Shown here: in pieces, positions 8,382 through 17,839 of the stretch
Position numbering within the stretch: position 1 is the first letter of the stretch
Layout: every line of letters starts with the position of its first letter
DNA from: Atopobiaceae bacterium
GTDB taxonomy: Bacteria; Actinomycetota; Coriobacteriia; Coriobacteriales; Atopobiaceae
Assembly: GCA_022482785.1 (NCBI GenBank)
Contig: JAKVON010000007.1
Location: forward strand, 1-64,000
Reading direction: 5' to 3'
Length of the DNA stretch: 64,000 bases
Position numbers and translations under genes: made by a program
Notes under the pieces: generated by a model
Database searches by the model: none
What the model saw: the letters and a program-made list of their open reading frames with translations, nothing else
What the model was told of the DNA's origin: nothing

Positions 8382-11060
8382 CTAATATAGTTGGCCGAGC
8401 ACGTACGGAAGTATGCCGCCGACGGCAAGATAGGCTCCCTCAGTGGGAGTGTCCACCCGGACGGTGCACGCGAACGTGACGGACGTGCCATCAGTGCGGA
8501 CGGCCGTGACCTGGGCCTGGCGCCTGCGCGGCATGCCGTCGCGCAGGTCGACCGGCTCGATGGAGTAGGTCTCGGTGCCGTCGAGGCCAAGCGAGTCGGC
8601 CGTCTGCCCGTCAGCGAACTCGAGCGGGAGTATCCCCATGCCGATCAGGTTGGAGCGATGGATGCGCTCGAGGCTCTCGGCGATCACCGCGCGCACGCCG
8701 AGGAGAAGCGGGCCCTTCGCCGCCCAGTCGCGGCTCGAGCCGCTTCCGTAGAGCTTGCCGGCAACCACGACGAGGGGAATCCCCTCGCGCGCGTAGCGTG
8801 CCGCCGCGTCGTAGATGGGCGCGAGGTCGCCCGAGAGGAGGTCGGTCGTCCAGCCGCCGAGCCGTCCGTCGGCAAGGCCGTTCGCCAGCTTGACGTTGGC
8901 GAAGGTGCCTCGCGCCATGACCTCGTGGTTGCCCCTTCGGCTCCCGTAGGTGTTGAACTCCCCGGGCGTCACCCCGCGGTCCACGAGGTAGCGGGCGGCC
9001 GGCGAGTCCAGGGCGATGGCGCCCGCGGGCGAGATGTGGTCGGTCGTCACGAAGTCGCCGAGTCGCACGAGGCAGCGGGCCCCCTCTATGCTGATCACGC
9101 TCTCGTCCTGCGCGATCTCGAAGTAGGGCGGGCGGCGGACGTAGGTCGACGAGTCGTCCCACGCGAAGGTGTCCGAGGACCCCGAGTCGATCGACTGCCA
9201 GTCGTCGTCGCCGTCGAGCAGGCCCCTCATGCCCTCGGAGTACACCTCGGGTGCCAGGCAGCGCTCGAGCTGCCGCTCGACCTCCTCGGTGGTGGGCAGG
9301 ATGTCGGAGAGCCAGACCTCGCTTCCGTCCGGCGAGATGCCGACGGGCTGGGAGGAGAGGTCGACGTCCATGGTGCCGACCAGCGAGTAGGCGACGACGA
9401 GCGCCGGCTGGCAGAGGTAGTTCTGGCTCACGTCGGGCGAGATGCGGCCCTCGAAGTTCCTGTTGCCGGACAGCACGCTCGTGAGCTCCATGTCGCCTGC
9501 GAGCGGCTTCAGGCACCCGAGGATGTCCCCGGAGTTGCCGATGCAGCTCATGCAGCCGAACCCACAGGTGTAAAAGCCGAGGGAGCGGAGGCCGTCGAGC
9601 AGGCCCGCACGCTCGAGGAGGATCTCTGTGGCATGGCTGCCGGGGGCGAAGACCTTCTTGACCCACGGCTTCGGCCCGAGGCCGTGCTCGACCGCCTTCT
9701 TCGCGGCGAGTCCGCAGGCGATCATCATGGCCGGGTCCGTGGCCGTGGTGCACGAGGTCACCGCCGCGATGGCGATGGCGCCGTGCGACAGCGCGACACT
9801 CTCCCCGCCGCAGTCGACCTCGAAGCTCTCCGAGGGGTCTGCGTGGCCGTGCGCGGCCGCGGACTCGCGGAAGCGCTGCGCGAGCTGGCCGGGCGTGAGG
9901 CGGTCGTGCGGACGCGAGGGCCCGGCGAGGGAGAGCTCGACCTGGGAGAGGTCGATGTCGACGACCTTCGAGTAGACGCGCTGGGCCGACTCGTCGAGGA
10001 GTCCCTGGCGATCGAGATACGCCCTCACGAAGGAGATCTCCGCCGCGTCCCGGCCCGTCAGCTCGAGGAACGAGAGAACCGACTCGTCCACGGGGAAGAG
10101 CGTGGCGGTCGCGCCATACTCGGGGGTCATGTTCGCGACGCAGGCGCGCTGGGTCGGCGTGAGGCTCGCGACCCCCTCGCCGAACGCCTCGACGAGGTTG
10201 CCGACGACGCCCTCGGCGCGAAGTCGCTGCGCAACGGTGAGCGCGAGGTCCATGCCCGAGATTCCGTCGCGAAGCGAGCCGGAGAGCCGGACGCCGACGA
10301 CGGCGGGGACCCTCATGGTGATGGGCTGCCCCAAGGCGGCGGCCTCCGCCTCGATGCCCCCGACGCCCCATCCGAGCACGCCGATGCCGTTGGCGGTCGT
10401 GGTGTGGGAATCCGTTCCCACGAGCGTGTCGAAGCAGGCGGTCGGCATGGCCTGGTCCCCTGCGAGGGCGTCGGTCCCGACGACCTCGCAGAACCGCTCG
10501 ATGTTCAGCTGGTGGCAGATCCCGCCTCCCGGCGGGACGATCTCGACGTTGTCGAAGCTCTTCGAGCTCCACTTGAGAAACGCGAACCGCTCGCGGTTCT
10601 TTCGCGCCTCGATGCCGCGGTTCTCGCGCGCGGCCGAGGGGCAGCCCGTGACATCGGCGGTGACCGAGTGGTCGATGACGAGCGTGCAGGGGATGTGCGG
10701 GTTGACCGCCTTGGGGTCCCCTCCCCTGGCGACCATCGCATCGCGCATCGCGGCGAAGTCGGCGAAGACCGGGACGCCCGTGAAGTCCTGGAACAGGACG
10801 CGCGACGGCATGAACTCGATCTCGTCGCCCGTCTGGCCGGCGAGCCCGGCGGAGACGACGGCCGCGGCCGCGACGGCTGCCGACTCGTCGTCGGCCGCGC
10901 GCCTCACGACGTTTTCCAGAAGGATCACAAGGGCGCGTGGGAGGCGGTCTGCGCCTGGAATGCCGGTGACGTCGAAGACCTTCCGCTCGATTCCGGACGC
11001 CGCGAGCGCGATGGGCCGGCGTGCGTTCGCAACGGCCTCAGTAATAGATGCGTCTGCCAT
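8382..11060 (-). CDS. acnA: Aconitate hydratase (AcnA type)
   Basis: Monomeric [4Fe-4S] aconitase of 892 residues, interconverting citrate and isocitrate in the cytosol. Cluster ligands are seen: the Cys of TSCTTATDP and the pair in CGFGCMSCIGNSG. The swivel domain has YGSGSSRDWAAKGP with the substrate-binding Arg. The first ligand motif is usually SCTNTSNP; the Asn after the Thr is replaced by Thr here. The N terminus is preceded by GAGGAGAATC at ATG 11060. Its start overlaps the end of the upstream P-type ATPase gene by 23 bp, so the two are probably co-transcribed. In a fermentative anaerobe aconitase usually feeds 2-oxoglutarate and glutamate synthesis; that role is inferred. Confidence 0.95.
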   Translation of the reverse strand: MADASITEAVANARRPIALAASGIERKVFDVTGIPGADRLPRALVILLENVVRRAADDESAAVAAAAVVSAGLAGQTGDEIEFMPSRVLFQDFTGVPVFADFAAMRDAMVARGGDPKAVNPHIPCTLVIDHSVTADVTGCPSAARENRGIEARKNRERFAFLKWSSKSFDNVEIVPPGGGICHQLNIERFCEVVGTDALAGDQAMPTACFDTLVGTDSHTTTANGIGVLGWGVGGIEAEAAALGQPITMRVPAVVGVRLSGSLRDGISGMDLALTVAQRLRAEGVVGNLVEAFGEGVASLTPTQRACVANMTPEYGATATLFPVDESVLSFLELTGRDAAEISFVRAYLDRQGLLDESAQRVYSKVVDIDLSQVELSLAGPSRPHDRLTPGQLAQRFRESAAAHGHADPSESFEVDCGGESVALSHGAIAIAAVTSCTTATDPAMMIACGLAAKKAVEHGLGPKPWVKKVFAPGSHATEILLERAGLLDGLRSLGFYTCGFGCMSCIGNSGDILGCLKPLAGDMELTSVLSGNRNFEGRISPDVSQNYLCQPALVVAYSLVGTMDVDLSSQPVGISPDGSEVWLSDILPTTEEVERQLERCLAPEVYSEGMRGLLDGDDDWQSIDSGSSDTFAWDDSSTYVRRPPYFEIAQDESVISIEGARCLVRLGDFVTTDHISPAGAIALDSPAARYLVDRGVTPGEFNTYGSRRGNHEVMARGTFANVKLANGLADGRLGGWTTDLLSGDLAPIYDAAARYAREGIPLVVVAGKLYGSGSSRDWAAKGPLLLGVRAVIAESLERIHRSNLIGMGILPLEFADGQTADSLGLDGTETYSIEPVDLRDGMPRRRQAQVTAVRTDGTSVTFACTVRVDTPTEGAYLAVGGILPYVLGQLY

Positions 11061-13485
11061 GATTCTCCTCAATGGAAGCCAGGAACTTCAGATAGCGCCC
11101 ACCGTTGCCGAGATGGGCCACGGAGACAGCGTACAGAAGATGGAACAGGCCGGCTGAGATGACGGCCAAGACGAAAAAGACCAGAAACATGTCGGACGTG
11201 AGCGCCGAGACCTCGAAGAACGACCTCAGGAGCGTGCAGCCGACCGTGACGATGAGCCCGACCGCGATCGCGAGGGCGACCCTTATCGGGCTCATGGGAA
11301 CGGAGATGCGGATGATGAGGTTGAGCCCGACGACGGACGTGACGAGCAGGCAGAGGGTCGACACCTGCTGCTGGTCGAGGCCCAAGGGCTGCTGGAGGGC
11401 CAGGCACGAGATGATGCCGGCGAGTATGGCCACGCTCGCCGGCAGGGAGCGGGCGAGGACGTTCGCCAGGAAGTTGCCCGTGACGCGGTCCCTGTTCGGC
11501 TCGAGGGCGAGCACGAACGATGGCAGGCCGATGATCGCGAAGGAGAGCAGCGACATCTGGACGGGCAGGAAGGGATAGGGCGGGCGAACGATGCACACGA
11601 GCGCGAGGACCGCCGAGAAGACCGTCTTCACGAGGAAGAGCGAGGCCGACCTCTGGAGGTTGTTGATGGAGCGGCGTCCCTCCGCGACGACGGCGGGCAT
11701 GTGGGCGAAGTCGGAGTCGACGAGCACGACGTCGGAGACGTTGCGGGCGGCGTCGGAGCCCGACGCCATCGCGACCGAGCAGTCGGCCATCTTGAGGGCG
11801 AGGACGTCGTTGATGCCGTCCCCCGTCATGGCGACCGTATGGCCCTGTGCCTTGAGCGCGCTCACGAGCGTCCTCTTCTGCTGGGGGGTGACCCTTCCGA
11901 AGACGTGGTACTCCCCCGCCGCCCGCGCCACGTCGTCGTCGGTCTCGAGCGTCGTCGCGTCGACGAACTCCTCCGCGCCGTCGACGCCTGCGGCGCGGGC
12001 GATGGCGGAGACGGTCTGGGGGTCGTCCCCGGAGATGACGTTCAACGTGACGCCCTGCTCCTTGAAGAACGCGAGCGTCCCGGCGGCGCTGGGCCGAATC
12101 TGGTCCACGAGAGAGACCAGGGCGACGGGCACGACCTCCCCCTCGATGGACTCGCCCTCGCCGAACCCCCCGCAGGTCGCGACGAGAAGGACGCGGGACA
12201 GGGCCGGCATCGCGTGCACGGCAGGCTCGACCTCGGCGAACCGGCTGCCCATGACGAACTGGGCGGCGCCCATGACGAGGCAGCGCCCGTCGGGCATGAC
12301 GCAGCCGGAGTACTTGCGGGCCGACGCGAAGGCGACGGCCCGCGCGGCCTCCTCGGGCCTGATCCCGGAGGCGTCGGCATAGGCCATGAGGGCCTGCGAG
12401 GTCTCGTTCGCGTCCGCCTCGTTGGCATGGGCGATGGTGGAGGCGATCGTGGCCGCCCGAACGCGGATGCCGTCGGCGTCGCCGGCCGCGAGGGGGACGA
12501 CGCCGCGCACCTCCATGTGCCCGGTCGTTATGGTGCCGGTCTTGTCGAGGCACAGCACGTCGACGCGCGCGAGCGTCTCGATGCAGTAGAACTGCTGGAT
12601 GAGGACCTTGTCGAAGGCGAGCCGCGCCGTCGCGATGGCGAGCACCGTCGAGGTGAGGAGCACGAGGCCCTGCGGTATCATGCCCGCCACGGCCGCGACC
12701 GTGGTGAGTATCGCCTCGCTCGTGCTCGAGCCGAGGAGGTAGGTCCGGCAGAAGAGCCCGATGCCAAGCGGGACGAGCGCGTAGGTCGCGAGGCGGATGA
12801 TCATGGAGAGCGTCCCGAGTATCTCCGAGGTGACGGGCTTCACGTACTTGGCCTCGCCGTTGATGCGCGCCGCATATCCCTCCGCGCCGACCCTCGTGAC
12901 GCGATAGACCACGGCTCCCGAGTCGACGAAGCTGCCGGAGAGCAGCTCGCTTCCCACGTGCTTCTCGACGGAGCGGCTCTCGCCCGTGAGCAGGCCCTCG
13001 TTCATCGTCGCCTCGCCCCAGACGACCTCGCCGTCCGCGGGCACCTGGCTGCCGTGCGAGAGGCATACCAGGTCGTCGAGCACGACCTGGTCGAGCGCCA
13101 CGCTCGTCTCCTGGCCCTCGCGCCTCACGACGACGGGGCGTGCGGCGAGGATCGTGAGGCGATCGACGATCCTCTTCGACCTTATCTCCTGGAAGATGCC
13201 GATGCCCATGTTGGCCAGCACGACCCAGACGAAGAGCATGTTGCGGTACTGCCCGGTGGAGAGGACGAGGGCGGCCATGGCGAGGTTGACGCCATTGAAG
13301 AGGGTGAGGGTGTGGGAGCGGACGATCTGCCGGACGCTCTTGGTCTTGACGTCGGTGTTGACGTTGCTCTTGCCGGCGGCGACGCGCTCGGCCACCTCGT
13401 CAGACGAGAGCCCGGGAAGCGCGCAGGAAGGCCTCGCCGGGCCCGACGCATTGTCGGCGGCACGCTCGTAGGCGGCGTCGGCCAA
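11038..13485 (-). CDS. P-type cation-transporting ATPase
   Basis: Membrane ATPase of 815 residues. The actuator motif LLTGES, phosphorylation motif DKTGTIT (catalytic Asp), hinge motif GDGINDVLALKMAD and multiple membrane helices, two pairs before and several after the catalytic part, are all visible. There is no N-terminal heavy-metal-binding domain and no CPx motif, so a heavy-metal pump is unlikely. Overall shape is that of the Ca2+/Mg2+-like group including mycobacterial CtpE; the transported ion cannot be assigned. I chose TTG 13485 because AAGGAGG lies 5 bp upstream; longer in-frame readings would run into the tRNA gene. The C terminus overlaps the acnA start. Confidence 0.9.
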   Translation of the reverse strand: MADAAYERAADNASGPARPSCALPGLSSDEVAERVAAGKSNVNTDVKTKSVRQIVRSHTLTLFNGVNLAMAALVLSTGQYRNMLFVWVVLANMGIGIFQEIRSKRIVDRLTILAARPVVVRREGQETSVALDQVVLDDLVCLSHGSQVPADGEVVWGEATMNEGLLTGESRSVEKHVGSELLSGSFVDSGAVVYRVTRVGAEGYAARINGEAKYVKPVTSEILGTLSMIIRLATYALVPLGIGLFCRTYLLGSSTSEAILTTVAAVAGMIPQGLVLLTSTVLAIATARLAFDKVLIQQFYCIETLARVDVLCLDKTGTITTGHMEVRGVVPLAAGDADGIRVRAATIASTIAHANEADANETSQALMAYADASGIRPEEAARAVAFASARKYSGCVMPDGRCLVMGAAQFVMGSRFAEVEPAVHAMPALSRVLLVATCGGFGEGESIEGEVVPVALVSLVDQIRPSAAGTLAFFKEQGVTLNVISGDDPQTVSAIARAAGVDGAEEFVDATTLETDDDVARAAGEYHVFGRVTPQQKRTLVSALKAQGHTVAMTGDGINDVLALKMADCSVAMASGSDAARNVSDVVLVDSDFAHMPAVVAEGRRSINNLQRSASLFLVKTVFSAVLALVCIVRPPYPFLPVQMSLLSFAIIGLPSFVLALEPNRDRVTGNFLANVLARSLPASVAILAGIISCLALQQPLGLDQQQVSTLCLLVTSVVGLNLIIRISVPMSPIRVALAIAVGLIVTVGCTLLRSFFEVSALTSDMFLVFFVLAVISAGLFHLLYAVSVAHLGNGGRYLKFLASIEENHGRRIYY

Positions 13486-13511
13486 GGCTACCTCCTTGGA
13501 GAGAGACGAAA

Positions 13512-13588
13512 TGGTGCCCTCTGTGGGGCTCGAACCCACGACCTTTCGCTCCGGAGGCGAACGCTCTAATCCACTGAGCTAAGAGGGC
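13512..13588 (-). tRNA. tRNA-Arg (anticodon CCG)
   Basis: A full cloverleaf is readable on the minus strand. The acceptor pairs GCCCTCT with AGAGGGC, the D arm is GCTC/GAGC, and the anticodon stem TTCGC/GCGAA holds loop CTCCGGA (anticodon CCG). The T arm is GTGGG-TTCGAGC-CCCAC, with discriminator A and an encoded CCA. Length is 77 nt with CCA. The anticodon reads CGG arginine codons. The P-type ATPase gene begins 26 bp downstream. Confidence 0.97.
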
Positions 13589-13598
13589 AACGGAAGCG

Positions 13599-13604
13599 AT
13601 TATA
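13599..13604 (-). promoter_or_regulatory. -10 element of tRNA-Arg
   Basis: A perfect TATAAT on the minus strand lies 11 bp before the tRNA 5' end, leaving a leader of only a few nucleotides. No matching -35 hexamer is obvious. It may also serve the ATPase-acnA genes downstream. Confidence 0.55.
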
Positions 13605-13642
13605 CGGCACGACGCCGCCCGGCGCATGGGAGGGGCGTGCGA

Positions 13643-15781
13643 TCAGACGAACCATGAAGCAACCGTGAAATAGATGAGCTGGTTGTTCCAGTAGAGGTTC
13701 GCGGAGCGATTGGGGTCGAAGAGGGTCATCACGTTCAGCACCACGCCTGCGAGAACGGATGCCACGAGCAGGACCTGGACCGACCTCCTCAGGCGCTCGG
13801 GCTGCGGGATCGCGAGGACCTCCCAGACGAGCAGGGTGGCGGCGAGGAGGAAGAGCCAGGAGAAGTCGCACTGGTACCTCTGGATGATCCCGCCGGCCTC
13901 CACGTCGAGCACGGCGAGGGCAACGCCGAGCGCGACGGCCGCGAGCGCGAGCGCGAACGTCCCGCGGGCCCTCATCTCCCTCCTGGCGAGCCCCAGCCCG
14001 AACAGGCAGAGAAGGTAGGGGCTCAGCAGGAAGATGCCGCCGTAGATGGTCTCGGTCGACGTGATGCCGAGGTAGGAGTTCGCGGAGTCGACGTTTCTCA
14101 TGAAGGGAAAGGTCCCGTTGACGTGCGATGGCTGGAACAAGTACGAGAACAGCCCGAACCCGAGGCGTTCGAGGTCGAAGCCGCGCCTGCTGATGTCGTT
14201 GTTGGTGAGGTTGTAGCCCGCGCCGAAGTCGGTCGGGGAGCCGAATCGGGCCGCGTTGTAGAGCAGGACCGGCACCGCCAGCACCAGGAAGGGCGCGACG
14301 ACGCAGGCCGTGTTGAGCGCAGCGTCCCTGCTGGGCGCGAAGAAGTTGCGCCTGTGCGCGATCTGGTCCCAGAAGAGGGGGAACGCGAGGAGCGCCGTGG
14401 CGACGAACGAGTAGCGACACCCGAGGTTGAGCGCGATGAGCACGGAGCCTGCCAGCAGCCAGCGCCTCGAGGGGCCTCCGTCGCCCGCCTCGCGGAGCGC
14501 GCGCAGCCATGCGGCGAGCCCGAGGAACGTGAAGATCATCGAGCAGGCGATGGGGATCACGTAGGTCGTGTAGCAGAACGCGACGAAGAGCAGGCCAGAG
14601 CCGAAGGAGAGGGCGAGGAAGGCGGCGAGGAAGGCGCCGAGGCTGAGGCGGTCGGGAAACCACGTCCTCGCCATGCCGACCAGCAGCCTGAAGAGGGCCA
14701 CGACGACGACGAGGGAGAGGAGGTTCGCCATGAGCCTCGTCGAGACGTCGCCGCCGGTGAGCAGATGGAGGGGCGCGAACAGCACGAGGGCGGGCAGCGG
14801 GCCGAAGTAGGAGTAGACGTGCCCGCCGTACCAGGCATAGTCGGGCACTATCCCGTCGGCCGTCGCCGTCGCGAGGTCGGAGCGGAGGTCTGTGTCATAG
14901 GGGTTGGCCAGGGTCCGGAGGAACGACGCCTCGGACACGTAGTCGTCCAGGTCGAGACGGCCCGACGCGAAGGCCTTCCCGAGATAGTCGTACTGGTTGT
15001 CGTCGAACTGCCATCCATACGACGTCGTCGAGCCATGGGAGAGGTCGACGGCATACCCCTTGGGGTTGGGCCTGCACACGCAGGCGGTGACGACGACCAT
15101 GACGACGAGCGAGGCCGTCGCCGCCCTGCGCACCCGGGCGTCGGCCCAGTCGAAGGTGGTCCTCCAGATGGCCGAGCCAGGCCTGAAGAGGTACAGGAGC
15201 AGGCCCGCGACGATGACGAGCGCGAAGCGGAAGGGATCGAAGGAGAAGGGCCATACGACGTTCAGGGAGACGTCGTCGATGGTGAACGGGCTGTAGCTCT
15301 CGCCGAATGCCAGCTGGACCTCGTCGGCCACGCCGTAGGAATGGAGCCTCATGTACTCGCTCTGGGAGACGGGCGGGTAGACGACTCGCTGCCCCACCTC
15401 GGAGAGGACGAACGAACTCGACTCGTCGGCGACCGAGACGCTGACGAGGAAGGGGGCGCTCTTGTCGAGGCCCGACTGCGCCCCGTCGCCCACGAGCGTG
15501 AGGCCGACGTGCACGTCGCACGCCCTCGCCTCGAAGCCCGATATGGTCATGGTCGCCGTGGAGGGGTCGACGACCTTGTAGGAGCCGTCCTTCTGGAGCT
15601 CGAATCCCGTCCCGAGCGACACCTCGCACGAATCGACGCGCGGGAAGGCGAGCGACTCCCAGTGGTGGAGGTTGAAGAGGGTCATCTCGAGGAGAGCGGC
15701 GACGCATGCGAGGACGATGACGAAGCGCACGAGGGGCCGGTCCCCGAGGCGGTGCCAGACCCTTCCGAGAGCCGAACCCAT
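13643..15781 (-). CDS. Large polytopic membrane protein, GT-C glycosyltransferase-like
   Basis: Protein of 712 residues. One N-terminal membrane helix (about residues 18-35) is followed by an extracytoplasmic beta-rich domain of about 150 residues and then about 11 hydrophobic helices. The first large loop after the second helix contains QFDDNQYDYLGKAFASGRLDLD and GHVYSYFGPLPALVLFAPLHL, a pattern found in actinobacterial GT-C type (polyprenyl-phosphate-sugar dependent) transferases. The exact donor and acceptor are unknown. ATG 15781 is preceded by GGGGGATGG. It stands alone, divergent from the aromatic operon and converging on no other gene. A role in surface polysaccharide or protein glycosylation is inferred. 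Confidence 0.72.
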   Translation of the reverse strand: MGSALGRVWHRLGDRPLVRFVIVLACVAALLEMTLFNLHHWESLAFPRVDSCEVSLGTGFELQKDGSYKVVDPSTATMTISGFEARACDVHVGLTLVGDGAQSGLDKSAPFLVSVSVADESSSFVLSEVGQRVVYPPVSQSEYMRLHSYGVADEVQLAFGESYSPFTIDDVSLNVVWPFSFDPFRFALVIVAGLLLYLFRPGSAIWRTTFDWADARVRRAATASLVVMVVVTACVCRPNPKGYAVDLSHGSTTSYGWQFDDNQYDYLGKAFASGRLDLDDYVSEASFLRTLANPYDTDLRSDLATATADGIVPDYAWYGGHVYSYFGPLPALVLFAPLHLLTGGDVSTRLMANLLSLVVVVALFRLLVGMARTWFPDRLSLGAFLAAFLALSFGSGLLFVAFCYTTYVIPIACSMIFTFLGLAAWLRALREAGDGGPSRRWLLAGSVLIALNLGCRYSFVATALLAFPLFWDQIAHRRNFFAPSRDAALNTACVVAPFLVLAVPVLLYNAARFGSPTDFGAGYNLTNNDISRRGFDLERLGFGLFSYLFQPSHVNGTFPFMRNVDSANSYLGITSTETIYGGIFLLSPYLLCLFGLGLARREMRARGTFALALAAVALGVALAVLDVEAGGIIQRYQCDFSWLFLLAATLLVWEVLAIPQPERLRRSVQVLLVASVLAGVVLNVMTLFDPNRSANLYWNNQLIYFTVASWFV

Positions 15782-15935
15782 AGCCCATCCCCCATCGCTT
15801 GGCAACCTTTTGGAAACGTAACGGGAATATGGTATCCCAAGCTGCACGAAAACACATCGAGGCCTGCTTCTGGGCATCGTGTAGTACCATCAGCTGAACC
15901 GCGGCCGCGCGGCGCAAAAACAGGGGGTCACAAAG

Positions 15936-16952
15936 ATGATCGCAGTCATCAGGCAGTCCGCAACAACCGACCAGCTCGACCACTTCGTCGCCTGGGTCGA
16001 GGCCAAGGGCCTCAAGACCAACGTGTCCCAGGGCGAGGACGAGACCATCGTCGGGCTCATCGGCGACGTCAGCCGCATCGACCCGTTCCTCCTCGAGAGC
16101 ATGGACATCGTCGAGCGCGTCCAGCGCGTGAGCGAGCCGTTCAAGAAGGCCAACCGCAAGTTCCATCCCGAGGACACCGTCATCGAATGCCGCGGCGTCA
16201 AGATCGGCGGGGGCAACTTCCAGGTCATGGCGGGACCCTGCTCGGTCGAGGGAAAGAACCTCATCGAGATCGCGCGGGCGTGCCAGAAGGCAGGGGCGAC
16301 GATGATTCGCGGCGGTGCCTTCAAGCCGAGGACCTCCCCCTATTCCAACCAGGGCATGGGAGAGCGTGGCCTCGACCTGCTCGTCGAGGTCCGCAAGGAG
16401 CTCGGGATGCCCATCGTGACCGAGATCATGGACGCCCGCGACATCGAGCTGTTCGTCGACCGCGAGATCGACGTCATGCAGGTCGGGGCGAGGAACATGC
16501 AGAACTTCACCCTCCTCAAGGAGCTCGGCAGGACCGATACGCCGATCCTGCTCAAGAGGGGCATGGCGGCGACGATCGACGAGTGGCTCATGTCGGCCGA
16601 GTACATCATGAGCGAGGGCAACGACAAGGTGATGCTCTGCGAGCGTGGCATCAGGACGTTCGAGACGCGCACGAGGAACACGTTCGACCTCAACGCCATC
16701 CCCGTCCTGCACCACCTCACCCACCTGCCCATCGTCGCCGACCCCAGCCATGCCACGGGCTACACGCGCTACGTCGCCCCCATGGCGCTCGCGGCGACCG
16801 CGGCCGGTGCCGACGCCCTCGAGATCGAGGTCCATGACGATCCCTCGAATGCCTGGTCGGACGGTGGCCAGGCGCTCACCCCGAGCATGTTCGCCGATAC
16901 GATGCGCAGGGTCGGCCTCATCCGCGACGCCGTCACCCAGGAGGTCCGCTGA
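15936..16952 (+). CDS. aroF: 3-deoxy-7-phosphoheptulonate synthase (DAHP synthase)
   Basis: Catalyses the first shikimate step: phosphoenolpyruvate plus erythrose 4-phosphate to DAHP. The 338-residue protein has an N-terminal ferredoxin-like domain (residues 1-70) as in the Thermotoga-type class I beta enzyme. The TIM barrel follows, with QVMAGPCSVE (metal-binding Cys), FKPRTSPYSNQG, LLKRGM, and VADPSHATG (metal-binding His). In related enzymes the N-terminal domain mediates feedback inhibition by tyrosine or phenylalanine. It is first in a tightly spaced eight-gene aromatic set; the stop is 2 bp before tyrA. The 154-bp upstream gap must hold the operon promoter. Confidence 0.95.
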   Translation: MIAVIRQSATTDQLDHFVAWVEAKGLKTNVSQGEDETIVGLIGDVSRIDPFLLESMDIVERVQRVSEPFKKANRKFHPEDTVIECRGVKIGGGNFQVMAGPCSVEGKNLIEIARACQKAGATMIRGGAFKPRTSPYSNQGMGERGLDLLVEVRKELGMPIVTEIMDARDIELFVDREIDVMQVGARNMQNFTLLKELGRTDTPILLKRGMAATIDEWLMSAEYIMSEGNDKVMLCERGIRTFETRTRNTFDLNAIPVLHHLTHLPIVADPSHATGYTRYVAPMALAATAAGADALEIEVHDDPSNAWSDGGQALTPSMFADTMRRVGLIRDAVTQEVR

Positions 16953-16954
16953 GC

Positions 16955-17839
16955 ATGGCTGCCGGGCCACAGGCAAGGCAGGCAGGCCTCGTGAGGGGCC
17001 GTGTGGGCGTGGTCGGCCTCGGGCTCATCGGCGGCTCGTTCGCCAAGGCGTTCCACGCGGCCGGCATCGAGGTCTACGCCGCCAACCGCACCGCCTCGAC
17101 GGTCGAGCTCGCGCTCGTCGAGACGATCGACGGGGAACTCGACGACGCGCACGTGGGAACATGCGAGCTCCTCGTCCTCACGTGCTATCCGAAGGCCTGC
17201 GTCGAGTGGCTCGAGAGCCACGCGGACGCGATCGCCGACGGCGCCATCGTCATCGACGCGTCCGGCACCAAGCGCGAGGTCTGCTCGGCTTGCTTTCCCC
17301 TGGCGGAAGGACGTGGCTGGACGTTCGTCGGGGCCCATCCCATGGCGGGGACGCAGTATTCGGGCTTCGGGCATGCGAGGGCGAACATGTTCCATGCGGC
17401 TCCCCTCGTCCTCTGCCCGCCCCCGAACATGGACGACATCGAGCGGGCGGACGTCCTCGAGCGCCTGAAGGCCCTCCTCGCCCCCTGCGGCTTCGGCTCC
17501 TTCTCGGTGGCGACGCCGGAGGACCACGACCGTCTCATCGCGTACACCTCCCAGCTGGCCCACGTCGTCTCGAACGCCTACGTCAAGAGCCCGACGGCAC
17601 AGGAGCACAAGGGGTTCTCCGGCGGCTCGTACAAGGACCTCACGCGGGTCGCGCGCCTCAACCCGGGCATGTGGACCGAGCTCTTCCTCGAGAACGCCGA
17701 CAACCTCAGCGCGGAGATCGGCACCATCATCTCCTCGCTCTCCGACTTCAAGGAGGCCATCGACGCGCGCGACGCGACCTCGCTCGAGGCGCTCCTCGCC
17801 GAGGGGGACCGTCTCAAGCGGGAGGCGGAGGCCCGATGA
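16955..17839 (+). CDS. tyrA: Prephenate dehydrogenase
   Basis: Oxidative decarboxylation of prephenate to 4-hydroxyphenylpyruvate in tyrosine synthesis. The N-terminal Rossmann fold is clear (VGVVGLGLIGGSFAKAF, residues about 12-28), followed by GAHPMAGTQYSGF, typical of prephenate dehydrogenases, and the helical dimerisation domain with SQLAHVVSNAYV. At 294 residues it lacks a C-terminal ACT domain and a fused chorismate mutase. The TGA stop overlaps the aroB ATG (ATGA), so translation is likely coupled. Confidence 0.95.
   Translation: MAAGPQARQAGLVRGRVGVVGLGLIGGSFAKAFHAAGIEVYAANRTASTVELALVETIDGELDDAHVGTCELLVLTCYPKACVEWLESHADAIADGAIVIDASGTKREVCSACFPLAEGRGWTFVGAHPMAGTQYSGFGHARANMFHAAPLVLCPPPNMDDIERADVLERLKALLAPCGFGSFSVATPEDHDRLIAYTSQLAHVVSNAYVKSPTAQEHKGFSGGSYKDLTRVARLNPGMWTELFLENADNLSAEIGTIISSLSDFKEAIDARDATSLEALLAEGDRLKREAEAR

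Noticed and set aside
8391-11162. A 923-codon plus-strand frame opposite aconitase
   Set aside because: It mirrors the codon pattern of acnA and has no recognisable domain; acnA motifs are unambiguous.
13512-13588. tRNA-Arg as an integration site of a mobile element
   Set aside because: No integrase, no repeated tRNA 3' end and no foreign gene block is seen on either side.
15782-15935. Tryptophan- or phenylalanine-type attenuator before the aromatic operon
   Set aside because: No leader peptide rich in aromatic codons and no terminator/antiterminator pair is visible in the 154-bp gap.
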